A DNA stretch of 64,000 nucleotides from Vreelandella sulfidaeris. GTDB taxonomy: Bacteria > Pseudomonadota > Gammaproteobacteria > Pseudomonadales > Halomonadaceae. The stretch spans positions 186,001-250,000 of the forward strand of contig AP019514.1 of the NCBI GenBank assembly GCA_007182875.1, written 5' to 3'. A program made the position numbers and the translations under genes. Shown piece by piece: positions 18,486 to 29,338 of the stretch. Positions within the stretch are counted from its first letter, which is position 1. Each line of letters begins with the position of its first letter. The notes below the pieces were generated by a model. That model did not search any database, was not told the origin of the DNA, and saw only the letters and a program-made list of their open reading frames with translations.

Positions 18486-18818
18486 ATGGAAGTCACAGCT
18501 AAGCTGCTTGGCGCTCGTTTATCCGCCCAGAAGGCCCGTTTGGTGGCTGACCAGGTGCGCGGTAAACCTGTCGCCGAGGCACTCGACCTGCTGACCTTCT
18601 CACCGAAGAAGGCTGCCAAGCTGGTTAAGAAGGTGCTGCAATCCGCGATTGCGAATGCGGAAGAAAATAACGGCATGGATATTGACGAGCTGCGTGTCTC
18701 GACCATCTGCGTCGATGAGGGCATGACGCTCAAGCGTATCAAGCCGCGTGCCAAGGGGCGTGCGGATCGTATCTTGAAGCGCACGTGCCACATCACCGTC
18801 AAGGTAGCCGAGAAGTAG
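18486..18818 (+). CDS. rplV: 50S ribosomal protein L22
   Basis: L22 lines the exit tunnel; its beta-hairpin tip is a macrolide-resistance site. Intact, 110 aa, from [20 protein letters not shown], with the hairpin region [20 protein letters not shown] of normal length. AGAGAGG lies just upstream. Confidence 0.98.
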   Translation: MEVTAKLLGARLSAQKARLVADQVRGKPVAEALDLLTFSPKKAAKLVKKVLQSAIANAEENNGMDIDELRVSTICVDEGMTLKRIKPRAKGRADRILKRTCHITVKVAEK

Positions 18819-18828
18819 GAGTCGACCG

Positions 18829-19533
18829 ATGGGTCAGAAAGTCAATCCAACAGGCATTCGACTGGGCATCGTCAAAGACCATGCTTCTGTCTGGTATGCT
18901 GAGCGCGGCGCTTACGCCGATAAGCTCAATAACGATCTCGAAGTGCGTAGCTTCCTGGAAGAGCGTCTTAAAAGCGCCTCTGTTAGCCGCATCCACATCG
19001 AGCGTCCGGCGAACAACGCCCGCATCACCATTCACACTGCCCGTCCGGGTATCGTGATTGGTAAGAAAGGTGAAGATGTCGACCGTTTGCGTCGCGATCT
19101 CACCCAGATGATGGGTGTCCCCGTGCATGTGAACATCGAAGAAGTTCGCAAGCCGGAGCTGGATGCCAAGCTAGTCGCTGCTAACGTAGCGGGTCAGCTT
19201 GAGCGTCGCGTCATGTTCCGTCGTGCGATGAAGCGCGCGGTACAGAACGCAATGCGTCTTGGCGCTGGTGGCATCAAGATTCAGCTGTCAGGTCGTCTTG
19301 GTGGCGCTGAAATCGCACGTACCGAATGGTACCGCGAAGGTCGCGTTCCGCTGCACACGTTGCGTGCGGATATCGACTACGCCACTTACGAAGCTCACAC
19401 CACCTATGGCGTTATCGGCGTCAAAGTGTGGATCTTCAAGGGTGAAATCCTCGGCGGTATCGAGGAAGTACGTGCCAAGGCTAAGCAACAGCAGCCTGCC
19501 GGCAACGCGCCCAAGAAGAAAGGTTCCAGGTAA
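18829..19533 (+). CDS. rpsC: 30S ribosomal protein S3
   Basis: S3 forms part of the mRNA entry helicase with S4 and S5. Intact, 234 aa. The KH domain carries the [11 protein letters not shown] loop ([10 protein letters not shown], near 19053), and the C-terminal domain has [20 protein letters not shown]. It overlaps nothing; rplP follows after 15 bases. Confidence 0.98.
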   Translation: MGQKVNPTGIRLGIVKDHASVWYAERGAYADKLNNDLEVRSFLEERLKSASVSRIHIERPANNARITIHTARPGIVIGKKGEDVDRLRRDLTQMMGVPVHVNIEEVRKPELDAKLVAANVAGQLERRVMFRRAMKRAVQNAMRLGAGGIKIQLSGRLGGAEIARTEWYREGRVPLHTLRADIDYATYEAHTTYGVIGVKVWIFKGEILGGIEEVRAKAKQQQPAGNAPKKKGSR

Positions 19534-19548
19534 GGGGAGAGCGAGTCG

Positions 19549-19963
19549 ATGTTACAGCCCAAGCGTATGAAATTCCGCAAGATGATGAAAGGCCGCAACC
19601 GTGGCCTGGCGCATCGCGGAAGCAAGATCAGCTTCGGGGAATACGGCCTTAAAGCTACCGGTCGCGGCCGCATCACTGCGCGTCAGATCGAGGCAGGCCG
19701 TCGTGCGATCACACGTCACGTAAAACGTGGCGGTAAAATCTGGATCCGCGTCTTCCCTGATAAGCCGATCTCTAAGAAGCCACTCGAAGTTCGTATGGGT
19801 AAAGGTAAAGGTTCAGTTGAGTACTGGGTTGCCCAGATCCAACCGGGTCGGGTCCTGTATGAAATTGAAGGCGTGTCGGAAGAGCTTGCTCGCGAAGCGT
19901 TTGAGCTTGCCGCACAGAAAATGCCCTTATCCACCACCCTTTGCGAAACGGACGGTGATGTGA
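19549..19963 (+). CDS. rplP: 50S ribosomal protein L16 (frameshifted, false fusion)
   Basis: L16 contacts A-site tRNA and helps organise the peptidyl-transferase centre. ATG at 19549 opens [20 protein letters not shown]. As written the frame runs on into rpmC, giving an apparent 201-aa L16-L29 fusion. An extra C in CCC at 19937-19939 explains this: without it the end is LSTTFAKRTVM with TGA at 19961-19963, 137 aa, and the stop overlaps the rpmC ATG by one base. I therefore split the two genes. Confidence 0.93.
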
Positions 19964-20154
19964 TGAAAGCCCAGGAAATTCGTGAAAAGTCCGCAGGAGA
20001 GCTCCAGGAGCAACTCCTCGAACTCCTCCGCGAGCAGTTTAACCTGCGCATGCAGAAGGCCACTGGCCAACTGAGCCAGACTCATCTGCTCAAGCAGGTC
20101 CGTCGGGATATCGCCCGCGTTAAGACTTTGCTCAACGAGAAGGCAGGTGATTGA
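19963..20154 (+). CDS. rpmC: 50S ribosomal protein L29
   Basis: L29 lies near the tunnel exit beside L23. ATG at 19963 gives [20 protein letters not shown], and the gene ends NEKAGD at 20154; 63 aa, identical in length to the E. coli protein. The alpha-helical hairpin pattern is clear. The gene is hidden in the written sequence by the rplP frameshift. Confidence 0.93.
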   Translation: MKAQEIREKSAGELQEQLLELLREQFNLRMQKATGQLSQTHLLKQVRRDIARVKTLLNEKAGD

Positions 20155-20155
20155 G

Positions 20156-20416
20156 ATGGCCGAAGAGAAAACAACGCGTACGCTTACCGGTAAAGTGGTG
20201 AGCGATAAGATGGACAAGTCCATCGTCGTCATGATCGAGCGGCGCGAGCGTCACCCGATCTACGGAAAATACGTTAAGCGCTCCACCAAGCTGCACGCCC
20301 ATGATGAGGCGAATCAGGCGAAGGCAGGCGATACGGTTTCCATTCAGGAGTGCCGTCCGCTTTCCAAGAAGAAAGCCTGGACGCTGGTCGAGGTGGTTGA
20401 ACACGCCAAGGGTTAA
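20156..20416 (+). CDS. rpsQ: 30S ribosomal protein S17
   Basis: S17 is a primary 16S rRNA binder with an OB fold. Start ATG at 20156 ([20 protein letters not shown]), one base after the rpmC stop, rather than the in-frame GTG at 20147 inside rpmC. 86 aa; [20 protein letters not shown] is the family core. It is the last gene of the S10 operon. Confidence 0.97.
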   Translation: MAEEKTTRTLTGKVVSDKMDKSIVVMIERRERHPIYGKYVKRSTKLHAHDEANQAKAGDTVSIQECRPLSKKKAWTLVEVVEHAKG

Positions 20417-20465
20417 TCCCAAGGTTTGTCAATCAGTGCAGTCAGATTAGGTTTGGAGAAAACCG

Positions 20466-20836
20466 ATGATTCAGACTCAGACAATGCTGGATGTCGCCGA
20501 CAACAGCGGAGCGCGCCGGGTGCAGTGCATCAAGGTGTTAGGCGGTTCACACCGTCGCTATGCTCGTGTTGGTGATATCATCAAGGTCACGGTTAAGGAA
20601 GCGATTCCGCGTGGCAAGGTCAAAAAGGCCAGGTGCTAAAAGCGGTCGTGGTCCGGACCCGTAGTGGCGTCCGTCGTCCCGACGGTTCGCTCATCCGTTT
20701 CGATGGAAATGCGGCAGTTTTGTTGAATAACACCAACGAACAGCCCATCGGTACCCGTATTTTTGGGCCGGTGACTCGTGAACTTCGTAATGAAAAGTTC
20801 ATGAAGATCATTTCCTTAGCGCCTGAAGTGCTGTAA
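20466..20836 (+). CDS. rplN: 50S ribosomal protein L14 (frameshifted)
   Basis: L14 forms an intersubunit bridge and binds the silencing factor RsfS. ATG at 20466 opens [20 protein letters not shown]. One G is missing after AAAAA near 20627; the correct reading continues [20 protein letters not shown] to SLAPEVL, 123 aa. It is first gene of the spc operon after a 49-base gap with no obvious promoter. Confidence 0.96.
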
Positions 20837-20850
20837 GGAGCGAGGCGGAT

Positions 20851-21164
20851 ATGCAAAGATCAAACGTGACGATGAAGTCATCGTCATCGCCGGGAAGGAT
20901 AAAGGCAAACGTGGCACCGTTAAGCGGGTATTAGAAAACCGCTTTTTGGTGTCCGGTGTGAACATGATTAAACGTCACACCAAGCCAAATCCCATGGCGG
21001 GTAATCAGGGCGGTATCGTCGAGCGTGAGGCTCCGATTCACGCGTCCAACGTAGCCATCTTCAATTCGGAGACCGGTAAGGCGGATCGCGTCGGCTTCCA
21101 AGTGAAGGAAGACGGTACCAAGGTACGTATCTACAAGTCGACGCAGACGCAGATCGACGCCTAA
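20851..21164 (+). CDS. rplX: 50S ribosomal protein L24 (frameshifted)
   Basis: L24 is an assembly initiator for the 50S subunit. ATG at 20851 starts [20 protein letters not shown] once one missing A is restored in CAAAGATC (20855). The remainder, with the KOW motif and [20 protein letters not shown], runs to the stop at 21164; 104 aa. Confidence 0.95.
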
Positions 21165-21182
21165 CGCGAGTCGGGTAGCACA

Positions 21183-21721
21183 ATGGCGAACTTGAAAGAA
21201 CGTTATCAAAACGAGGTAGCAGCTCAACTCAAAGAAGAGTTCAGCTATGCCAACGTTATGCAGGTACCCCGGATCACGAAAGTGACTCTGAATATGGGTA
21301 TCGGCGAAGCAGTCAACGATAAAAAGTTGATTGACAATGCCATCGGCGACCTAGAGAAACTCTCTGGTCAAAAACCGTTGGTGACCAAAGCACGTAAGTC
21401 CATCGCGGGCTTCAAGGTGCGCGAAGGTTGGCCAATCGGCATCAAGGTAACGCTGCGCGCTGAGCGCATGTGGGACTTCTTGGACCGTTTGGTTTACATC
21501 GCGATTCCCCGCGTGCGTGACTTCCGTGGTCTCAACCCGAAGTCTTTCGACGGTCGTGGCAACTACTCCATGGGTGTGCGTGAGCAGATCATCTTCCCGG
21601 AGATCGAGTATGATAAAATCGATCGCATCCGGGGTTGGACGTCACTATCACTACGACCGCCAAAACCGACGAGGAAGGTCGTGCGCTACTAACCGCACTG
21701 AACTTCCCGTTCAAGAAATAG
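21183..21721 (+). CDS. rplE: 50S ribosomal protein L5 (frameshifted)
   Basis: L5 binds 5S rRNA and contacts the 30S head. ATG at 21183 opens [20 protein letters not shown]. Near 21634 one T is missing (GGTTGGAC for GGTTTGGAC). The corrected end is [20 protein letters not shown] to NFPFKK and TAG at 21719-21721, 179 aa. Confidence 0.96.
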
Positions 21722-21731
21722 GGGCGAGATC

Positions 21732-22037
21732 ATGGCTAAGAAAAGTATGGTAGAGCGTGAGCTTAAGCGTACTCAGCTGGTCGCGAAGTATGCGGCCAAG
21801 CGCGCTGAACTCAAGAAGATCATCTCAGACGTGAACACGTCTGAGGAAGACCGCTTCGAGGCGACGCTGAAGCTGCAGCAACTGCCGCGCGACTCAAGCC
21901 CGGTGCGTCAGCGTAACCGCTGCCGTATCACCGGTCGTCCGCACGGTTTTTACAACAAGTTCGGTCTAGGCCGTAACAAGCTGCGTGAAGCCGCCATGCG
22001 TGGCGACGTTCCTGGACTCAAAAAGTCCAGTTGGTAA
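21732..22037 (+). CDS. rpsN: 30S ribosomal protein S14, zinc-independent form
   Basis: S14 is a 30S head protein. Intact, 101 aa, with a single Cys ([11 protein letters not shown]) and none of the paired CXXC motifs of the zinc-binding form, so this is the long zinc-independent type usual for the spc operon of gammaproteobacteria. Confidence 0.97.
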   Translation: MAKKSMVERELKRTQLVAKYAAKRAELKKIISDVNTSEEDRFEATLKLQQLPRDSSPVRQRNRCRITGRPHGFYNKFGLGRNKLREAAMRGDVPGLKKSSW

Positions 22038-22069
22038 CGCCACGTAGAATCATCAGGAGCGCACATTAA

Positions 22070-22462
22070 ATGAGCATGCAAGACACTCTGGCGGATATGT
22101 TTACCCGTATCCGCAATGCGCAGATGGCCACCAAGGAGACGGCAACCATGCCGTCCTCCAAGCTGAAAGTGCAAGTGGCCCGAGTGCTAAAGGAAGAAGG
22201 CTACATTACCGACTTTACAGTGGCGGAGGGTGTTAAGCCTGAGTTGACTGTGACTCTCAAGTACTTTGAGGGTAAGCCGGTTATTGAGCACATTCAGCGG
22301 GTTTCCAAGCCGTCTTTGCGTCAATACAAAGGCAAGGACAACCTGCCTAAGGTTGCCGATGGTCTGGGCATCGCGATTGTCACCACATCCAATGGTGTCA
22401 TGACCGATCGTGCCGCGCGCCAAGCGGGTGTTGGTGGCGAAGTCATCTGCACCGTATTCTAG
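22070..22462 (+). CDS. rpsH: 30S ribosomal protein S8
   Basis: S8 binds helix 21 of 16S rRNA and is the translational repressor of the spc operon in E. coli. Intact, 130 aa, [20 protein letters not shown] to GGEVICTVF, with the conserved STSxG-like tail written [19 protein letters not shown]. Confidence 0.98.
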   Translation: MSMQDTLADMFTRIRNAQMATKETATMPSSKLKVQVARVLKEEGYITDFTVAEGVKPELTVTLKYFEGKPVIEHIQRVSKPSLRQYKGKDNLPKVADGLGIAIVTTSNGVMTDRAARQAGVGGEVICTVF

Positions 22463-22471
22463 GAGGCTGGA

Positions 22472-23002
22472 ATGTCCCGCATAGCGAAATATCCGGTTAA
22501 AGTGCCTGCCGGCGTTGATATCAAAATCAATGCCGACCAGCTGACCGCCAAAGGCGGCCAGGGCACGCTATCTATGACGATCCACTCTGATGTAGTGGTG
22601 AATCAGGAAGATGGCCAGCTGACCTTCGCCCCGAGTGAGTCAGCCAAGAGCTGGGCAATGGCCGGTACTACCCGCGCCTTAGTTCAGAACCTGGTAACGG
22701 GCGTATCCGAGGGGTTCACACGAACTCTCGAAATTGTTGGCGTCGGTTATCGTGCCCAAGCTAAGGGCCAGACGCTCAATCTTTCACTGGGCTTCTCGCA
22801 CCCGGTCGACTACGAACTGCCGAAAGGTGTTACAGCGGAAACGCCGAAAAACACCGTGATCGTGCTGAAAAGCGCGGACAAGCAGCAGCTCGGTCAGTGC
22901 GCCGCGGAAATCCGCGCTTTCCGTCCGCCCGAGCCGTATAAAGGCAAGGGTGTCCGGTACGCCGACGAGCAGGTGCGTCGCAAAGAAGCCAAGAAGAAGT
23001 AA
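22472..23002 (+). CDS. rplF: 50S ribosomal protein L6
   Basis: L6 lies near the factor-binding site and sarcin-ricin loop. Intact, 176 aa, two repeated L6 domains, with the conserved [20 protein letters not shown] end. Confidence 0.98.
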   Translation: MSRIAKYPVKVPAGVDIKINADQLTAKGGQGTLSMTIHSDVVVNQEDGQLTFAPSESAKSWAMAGTTRALVQNLVTGVSEGFTRTLEIVGVGYRAQAKGQTLNLSLGFSHPVDYELPKGVTAETPKNTVIVLKSADKQQLGQCAAEIRAFRPPEPYKGKGVRYADEQVRRKEAKKK

Positions 23003-23011
23003 GGCAGGGTT

Positions 23012-23363
23012 ATGAACGCGAAGAAAGAATCTCGTCTCCGTCGTGCCCGCCGCGCTCGCGCCAAGATCCGCGAGCTGGGCGTGTATCGCCTGTGCGTCAA
23101 CCGTACCCCGCGTCACATCTATGCGCAGATTATCTCGCCGGATGGTGGCAAAGTGCTAGCCAGTGCTTCTACGCTGGACAAAGCACTGCGTGAGGGTGCG
23201 ACCGGTAACTCAGATGCCGCCTCTAAAGTAGGTGCACTGATTGCCGAACGCGCTAAAGAAGCAGGCATCACCCAGGTGGCCTTCGACCGTGCTGGCTTTA
23301 GAGTATCACGGCCGCGTCAAGGCGCTGGCCGACGCCGCACGTGAAGGCGGCCTGGAATTCTAA
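23012..23363 (+). CDS. rplR: 50S ribosomal protein L18 (frameshifted)
   Basis: L18 binds 5S rRNA with L5. ATG at 23012 ([20 protein letters not shown]). An extra G near 23303 breaks the frame after VAFDRAGF; without it the end is [20 protein letters not shown] and TAA at 23361-23363, 116 aa. Confidence 0.96.
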
Positions 23364-23374
23364 AGGGTTTTACG

Positions 23375-23875
23375 ATGGCGAAGAACGAACAGCAAAGCGG
23401 TGATCTGCAAGAGAAGTTAGTGCAGGTCAACCGCGTCGCCAAGGTGGTCAAGGGTGGTCGTATTTTCGGCTTCACCGCACTGACCGTCGTTGGTGATGGT
23501 AAAGGTCGTGTCGGTTTCGGACGTGGCAAGGCGCGTGAAGTGCCGGTCGCAATCCAGAAAGCGATGGATCAAGCTCGTCGCAACATGGTCAAGGTGAACC
23601 TTGCTGGCCATACGCTGCAGTACCCGGTCAAAGCCCGTCACGGTGCTTCCAAGGTGTACATGCAGCCGGCTTCCGAAGGTACCGGTATCATCGCCGGTGG
23701 CGCCATGCGCTCTGTACTAGAGCTCGCCGGTGTCCACGACGTACTGGCCAAGTGCTACGGTTCCACCAACCCGGTTAACGTGGTACGGGCGACTGTGAAA
23801 GGTCTCTCCTCCATGCAAGCACCGGAAGACGTGGCCGCTAAGCGCGGTCTGTCTGTCGAAGCGATCACGGGGTAA
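23375..23875 (+). CDS. rpsE: 30S ribosomal protein S5
   Basis: S5 forms part of the mRNA entry tunnel and affects fidelity. Intact, 166 aa; the double-stranded RNA-binding-like domain includes [20 protein letters not shown] and the [20 protein letters not shown] block. Confidence 0.98.
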   Translation: MAKNEQQSGDLQEKLVQVNRVAKVVKGGRIFGFTALTVVGDGKGRVGFGRGKAREVPVAIQKAMDQARRNMVKVNLAGHTLQYPVKARHGASKVYMQPASEGTGIIAGGAMRSVLELAGVHDVLAKCYGSTNPVNVVRATVKGLSSMQAPEDVAAKRGLSVEAITG

Positions 23876-23881
23876 GGCACC

Positions 23882-24064
23882 ATGGCAGCAACGATCAAGG
23901 TTACCCAGATCCGCAGCACCATCGGCATTATGCCCAAGCACAAGGCTACTATGAAAGGCTTGGGCCTGCGTCGCATCGGTCATACGGTTGAACTGGAAGA
24001 CACCCCTGCCGTACGCGGCATGATCCACAAGGTTAATTACCTTGTGCGCGTTGAGGGAGAGTAA
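23882..24064 (+). CDS. rpmD: 50S ribosomal protein L30
   Basis: A 60-aa intact L30, [20 protein letters not shown], six bases behind rpsE and three before rplO. It binds near the 5S rRNA region. Confidence 0.97.
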   Translation: MAATIKVTQIRSTIGIMPKHKATMKGLGLRRIGHTVELEDTPAVRGMIHKVNYLVRVEGE

Positions 24065-24067
24065 TCC

Positions 24068-24502
24068 ATGAAACTCAATAACCTAAGCCCGGCTCCGGGC
24101 TCCAAACACGCTGCAAAGCGCGTTGGTCGTGGCATCGGTTCCGGTCTTGGTAAGACCGGTGGCCGTGGTCACAAAGGTCAGAAAGCACGTAGTGGCGGCA
24201 GTGTTAAGCCCGGTTTCGAAGGCGGTCAGATGCCTTTGCAGCGTCGTTTGCCGAAATTCGGCTTTACGTCTGCAAAGTCGCTGGTCTCTGAAGAAGTACG
24301 CCTGGCAGAACTTGCTAAAGTTGCCGGTGGCGAAGTCACCATGGCTTCTTTGAAAGAAGCCAATGTGCTGAAGGATTCTACGCTACACGCGAAGATCATC
24401 CTTTCTGGCGAACTAAAAACAGCGGTTACCGTTCGCGGAATCAAGGTCACCAAAGGTGCCCGTGAAGCGATCGAAGCCGCTGGCGGCAAGGTAGAGGACT
24501 AA
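24068..24502 (+). CDS. rplO: 50S ribosomal protein L15
   Basis: L15 is a late assembly protein of the 50S subunit. Intact, 144 aa, with the Gly-rich basic N-terminal extension [20 protein letters not shown]. The secY ATG follows its stop directly. Confidence 0.98.
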   Translation: MKLNNLSPAPGSKHAAKRVGRGIGSGLGKTGGRGHKGQKARSGGSVKPGFEGGQMPLQRRLPKFGFTSAKSLVSEEVRLAELAKVAGGEVTMASLKEANVLKDSTLHAKIILSGELKTAVTVRGIKVTKGAREAIEAAGGKVED

Positions 24503-25835
24503 ATGGCCAAGTCAGGAAAAATGCCGTCGATGGGCAGCGGTCTGAGTGAACTGTGGGCGCGTTTGCGCTTCGTGCTCCCTCGCCATCGTGGTGTACCGTA
24601 TTGGTGCCCACATTCCCGTTCCCGGTATCAATCCTGACCAGCTTGCTGCCTTGTTTAGGGAGCAACAGGGTACCATCCTAGGCATGTTTAACATGTTCTC
24701 GGGTGGCGCTCTGGAGCGCATGAGTGTCCTCGCCCTGGGTATCATGCCCTATATATCGGCGTCGATTATCATGCAGCTCATGACTGCGGTCTCCCCCTCA
24801 TCTTGAGCAGCTCAAGAAGAGGGTGAGGCTGGCCGCCGCAAGATTAGCCAGTACACCCGCTACGGCACGGTGATACTGGCGTTTGTCCAGGCAACCGGTA
24901 TGTCCGTCGGCCTGGCTAGCCAAGGCATCGCGTACAGTGCTGACTTCAGCTTCTACTTCACCGCCGTGATCACGTTCGTGTCGGGTGCGGTGTTTATGAT
25001 GTGGCTAGGTGAGCAGATTACCGAGAAGGGCATTGGCAACGGTATTTCGTTGCTAATCTTTGCCGGTATTGTCGCTGGACTACCCAGTGCCGTGGGCCAA
25101 GCTTTCGAGCTTGCCCGTAATGAAGGGGCCTGGAATGTTCTGCCACTGTTAGCGTTGTCAGCGTTAGGTATTGCGACTGTCGCCTTCGTTGTTTTCATTG
25201 AACGTGGCCAACGCCGCCTCAAGGTGAACTACCCTCGGCGTCAAGTGGGCAATAAGATGTATGCAGGGCAAAGTAGCTACCTGCCTTTGAAGGTCAACAT
25301 GGCCGGTGTTATTCCGGCGATTTTTGCCTCCAGTATTCTACTCTTCCCGGCCTCTATTGGTCAGTGGGTAGGTGCCGGTGAAGGTATGGAGTGGTTGCAG
25401 CGTGCATCTCAGGCATTAGGCCCAGGTCAACCGCTTTACATCTTGCTTTTCGCGGCGGCAGTGGTATTCTTCTGCTTCTTTTACACAGCGCTGGTCTTCA
25501 ACCCCAAGGATGTGGCTGACAATCTTAAAAAGTCAGGCGCTTTCCTGCCGGGCATTCGCCCCGGCGAGCAGACCGCTCGCTATATCGACAAGGTCATGAC
25601 ACGCTTGACCCTGTTCGGTGCCTTGTATATCACTGCGGTTTCCTTGATGCCCCAGTTCTTGATTGTGGCGTGGAACGTGCCGTTTTTCTTCGGCGGTACC
25701 TCGTTGTTAATCGTAGTCGTGGTCATCATGGACTTCATGGCCCAGGTGCAGTCGCATCTCATGTCGCATCAGTATGACTCAGTGATGAAGAAGTCCAACC
25801 TGAAAGGCTACGGTAGCGGCGGTATCATGCGCTGA
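24503..25835 (+). CDS. secY: Protein translocase subunit SecY (frameshifted)
   Basis: SecY is the pore of the SecYEG translocon in the inner membrane, with ten transmembrane helices. ATG at 24503 ([20 protein letters not shown]). Three errors are visible: an extra C near 24577 (before [20 protein letters not shown]), an extra C near 24795 and a missing A near 24816, around [20 protein letters not shown]. Corrected length is 443 aa, the E. coli size. The C5 tip KKSNLKGYG is present at the end. Confidence 0.96.
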
Positions 25836-25896
25836 GGCGCCGTCCCCCCTGTTAAGTTAGAGGGCGCGCCGCGAGCCGGTTTTTGGAGAAAGATCG

Positions 25897-26010
25897 ATGA
25901 AAGTTCGAGCTTCCGTAAAGAAAATGTGCCGTAACTGCAAGATCATTCGTCGCAATGGCGCTGTCCGCGTCATTTGCAGCGAGCCACGGCACAAACAGCG
26001 CCAGGGTTAA
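25897..26010 (+). CDS. rpmJ: 50S ribosomal protein L36, zinc-binding form
   Basis: A 37-aa protein, [20 protein letters not shown] onwards, with the C-C-C-H zinc ligands (CRNC, C27, H32). GGAGA at 25886 is the ribosome binding site. It ends the spc operon. Confidence 0.96.
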   Translation: MKVRASVKKMCRNCKIIRRNGAVRVICSEPRHKQRQG

Positions 26011-26037
26011 TCCCCCTGGGTTGTATTAAGCGGGTGC

Positions 26038-26078
26038 CAGCATACCCCTTGCCTTAGGGCACTCAAAGGGGTATGCTG
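26038..26078 (+). terminator. Hairpin between rpmJ and rpsM
   Basis: A perfect 13-bp stem CAGCATACCCCTT (26038-26050) with AAGGGGTATGCTG (26066-26078), 15-base loop, is followed by TTGCGCC. It may terminate or attenuate spc transcription or form part of an alpha-operon leader; the short T tract leaves this open. Confidence 0.6.
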
Positions 26079-26133
26079 TTGCGCCTTTGTAGATGAATAA
26101 ACGAGCAAGCCGCTCAAATTTCGGAGTAAGCTG

Positions 26134-26490
26134 ATGGCCCGTATTGCAGGCGTCAATATCCCGGACAACAAGCATGCGGCGATCTCGCTGACCTATATCT
26201 TCGGGATTGGCCGTACCCGTGCTGAGCACATCTGTGCAGCAGCCGGTATCGCGCCTACTGCCAAGATCCAGGACCTGTCTTCTGAAGAAGTCGACACCCT
26301 GCGTTCTGAAGTTGGCAAGTACACCGTAGAAGGCGACCTTCGTCGTGATGTCACGCTTAACATTAAGCGTCTCATGGACTTAGGCTGCTACCGTGGTCTG
26401 CGTCATCGTCGTAGTCTTCCGCTGCGTGGTCAGCGGACTAAGACTAATGCGCGCACCCGTAAGGGCCCGCGTAAGCCGATCCGCAAATAA
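26134..26490 (+). CDS. rpsM: 30S ribosomal protein S13
   Basis: S13 contacts the 50S subunit and P-site tRNA. Intact, 118 aa ([20 protein letters not shown] to [10 protein letters not shown]). First gene of the alpha operon; GGAG at 26123. Confidence 0.98.
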   Translation: MARIAGVNIPDNKHAAISLTYIFGIGRTRAEHICAAAGIAPTAKIQDLSSEEVDTLRSEVGKYTVEGDLRRDVTLNIKRLMDLGCYRGLRHRRSLPLRGQRTKTNARTRKGPRKPIRK

Positions 26491-26542
26491 TACGCAGGCT
26501 CTTTAATAGAGAGCCGGCGTAACGACAGGAATAGACATCAAC

Positions 26543-26927
<385 letters not shown>

Positions 26928-26939
26928 GGAGACAGATTC

Positions 26940-27558
26940 ATGGCTCGTTATATTGGACCGAAGTGCAAACTGTCTCGTCGTGAAGGCACAGACCTCTTTT
27001 GAAGAGCGGTGTGACTCCCTTCGAGAAAAAGTGTAAATCCGAGCAAATCCCGGGTGTACACGGCCAGCGTCGTCAACGTCTTTCAGACTACGGCTTGCAG
27101 CTTCGCGAGAAGCAAAAGTACGCCGCATGTATGGCGTACTCGAAAAACAGTTCCGTAACTACTACAAAGAAGCTGCTCGCCTGAAAGGTGCGACCGGTGA
27201 GGTATTGTTGCAGTTGCTCGAATCCCGACTGGATAATGTCGTCTACCGCATGGGCTTTGGCTCGACTCGCTCTGAAGCGCGTCAGCTGGTCAGCCACAAG
27301 GCGATTTCCGTGAACGGCCGCACCGTTAACGTAGCTTCCTACCAAGTGAAGCCGGGTGACGTTGTTGCCATTCGCGAAAAGGCGAAAAACCAAGCACGTA
27401 TTCAAAGCGCGTTGTCCATTGCGGCCAACCGTGGCGATATCGCTTGGATCGAAATCGACGCCAAGAAGATGGAAGGCACTTTCAAGGCTCTGCCTGAACG
27501 CGGTGACCTGACTGCCGACATCAACGAAAACCTGATCGTCGAGCTGTACTCCAAGTAA
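26940..27558 (+). CDS. rpsD: 30S ribosomal protein S4 (frameshifted)
   Basis: S4 nucleates 16S rRNA folding and is the translational repressor of the alpha operon in E. coli. ATG at 26940 opens [22 protein letters not shown] is missing near 26999 and an A near 27118 ([20 protein letters not shown]). Corrected length 206 aa, the family standard, ending IVELYSK. Confidence 0.96.
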
Positions 27559-27656
27559 GCAGTGTTCTGTTTCTTGTCAATCTGGTGTGGGTATAACGCC
27601 CGCGCCAGGTCGTACCGAGTACCAAGTATCCGTTTGGCAGCCTGAAAGGTGTTCAT

Positions 27657-28654
27657 ATGCAGCGTTCAGTGACAGAGTTTCTCCGTCCTCGCGACATCAA
27701 GGTCGAAGAAATCAGCGCACATCACGCCAAGATCGTACTCGAACCGTTCGAGCGTGGTTTTGGTCACACCCTGGGGAATGCACTGCGTCGCATTCTGCTT
27801 TCGTCTATGCCCGGCTGTGCCGTGGTAGAGGCTGAAATTGCCGGCGTTGAGCATGAATACAGTGCGCTTGAAGGGGGTGCAGGAAGATGTCATTGAAATC
27901 CTCCCTGAACTTGAAAGATGTTGCGATCAAGATGCACAGCCGCGATGAGGCGGTGCTCACGCTGAACAAGCAGGGCCCAGCCGTCGTCACCGCTGGCGAC
28001 ATTGCGCTTGATCATAGCGTCGAAATTGTCAACCCGGACCACATCATTGCTCATGTCAATGAAGGTGCCGAGCTGAAAATTCAGCTTAAGGTAGCGCTGG
28101 GTCGTGGCTACGAACCGGCTGACGCACGCGGCTCTGATGAAGAGTCACGGGCTATTGGCCGCCTGCAGCTGGATGCCACCTTCAGCCCTGTCCGCCGTGT
28201 TTCCTATTCGGTTGAAGCCGCTCGTGTTGAGCAGCGCACCGACCTCGATAAGCTAATTATCGATCTGGAAACCGACGGTACCCTGGATCCGGAAGAGGCT
28301 ATCCGTCGCAGTGCGACCATCCTGCAAGAGCAGCTGGCCGCCTTCGTCGACCTGGAAGCTGATAAAGAACAGGAAGTCGAAGAGGAAGAGGATCATGTCG
28401 ATCCTATTCTATTGCGCCCCGTAGACGATCTTGAGTTGACCGTTCGCAGCGCGAACTGCCTAAAAGCCGAGAATATTTATTACATCGGTGATCTTATTCA
28501 GCGCACAGAAGTTGAGCTGTTGAAGACACCGAATCTCGGTAAAAAGTCTTTGAATGAAATCAAAGATGTATTGGCGGCGCGCGGCTTGTCCCTCGGCATG
28601 CGGTTGGAAAATTGGCCACCGGCAAGCCTGAAGGACGACAAGGCCTCCGCGTGA
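27657..28654 (+). CDS. rpoA: DNA-directed RNA polymerase alpha subunit (frameshifted)
   Basis: The alpha dimer scaffolds RNA polymerase assembly; its C-terminal domain binds UP elements and activators. ATG at 27657 ([20 protein letters not shown]). Extra G near 27876 and extra C near 27904 flank VQEDVIEIL; without them the protein is 331 aa. The C-terminal domain contains [20 protein letters not shown] and [20 protein letters not shown]. Confidence 0.97.
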
Positions 28655-28693
28655 GCGTCGACTTGAGTCCCAGTTTGGTAAGGAATTACAACC

Positions 28694-29079
28694 ATGCGTC
28701 ATCGTAAGAGTGGTCGTCATCTGAATCGTACCAGCTCGCATCGTCAGGCCATGTTCAAGAACATGTCTGTCTCGCTGGTCGAGCATGAAGTCATTAAGAC
28801 AACCCTGCCGAAAGCCAAGGAGCTGCGTCGTGTTATCGAGCCGCTGATCACCTTGTCTAAGCAGGATAGCGTTGCAAACCGTCGTTTGGCATTTGCCCGT
28901 ACGCGCTCTAAAGAAGCCGTCGGCAAATTGTTCAACGAACTAGGTCCGCGTTATGCCGAGCGTCCGGGCGGTTACGTCCGTATTCTTAAGTGCGGTTTCC
29001 GCACCGGCGACAACGCCCTATGGCGTTCGTTGAGCTAGTTGATCGTCCGGTTGTTGAAGAAGCCGCTGCAGAAGAGTAA
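28694..29079 (+). CDS. rplQ: 50S ribosomal protein L17 (frameshifted)
   Basis: L17 is the last gene of the alpha operon. ATG at 28694 opens [20 protein letters not shown]. One C is missing near 29020; the proper end is [20 protein letters not shown] to AAEE and TAA at 29077-29079, 128 aa. Confidence 0.96.
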
Positions 29080-29111
29080 TTCTCTGCGCTAAGTTTCTTT
29101 ACCAGCAAATG

Positions 29112-29138
29112 AAAACCGACCCTTCGTGGTCGGTTTTA
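29112..29138 (+). terminator. Terminator of the ribosomal supercluster
   Basis: AAAACCGACC / GGTCGGTTTT with a short loop ends in a T tract, 33 bases behind rplQ. The remaining 200 bases to the next gene are AT-rich and hold no gene. Confidence 0.88.
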
Positions 29139-29338
29139 TATCACTCATTTATCTTCTCTTTTCTATGCTTAACTGCGTATATACTCTGTTTATTATTCGC
29201 ATATACTCAATTTTTATTTGATTGAGACAAGCATTGCTACGCTGAGCGGGGAAAGCCTTGCGTTGCACTTTGAGTGTGGCAAGGTAGTTTGGCGGTAGGC
29301 TAGTCACAGCGCGTTGATAACCAGGTTAAGGGGCATGT

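Noticed and set aside
28054..28655. Possible second translation start or split rpoA
   Set aside because: The apparent split comes from two one-base insertions; corrected, rpoA is a single 331-aa gene.
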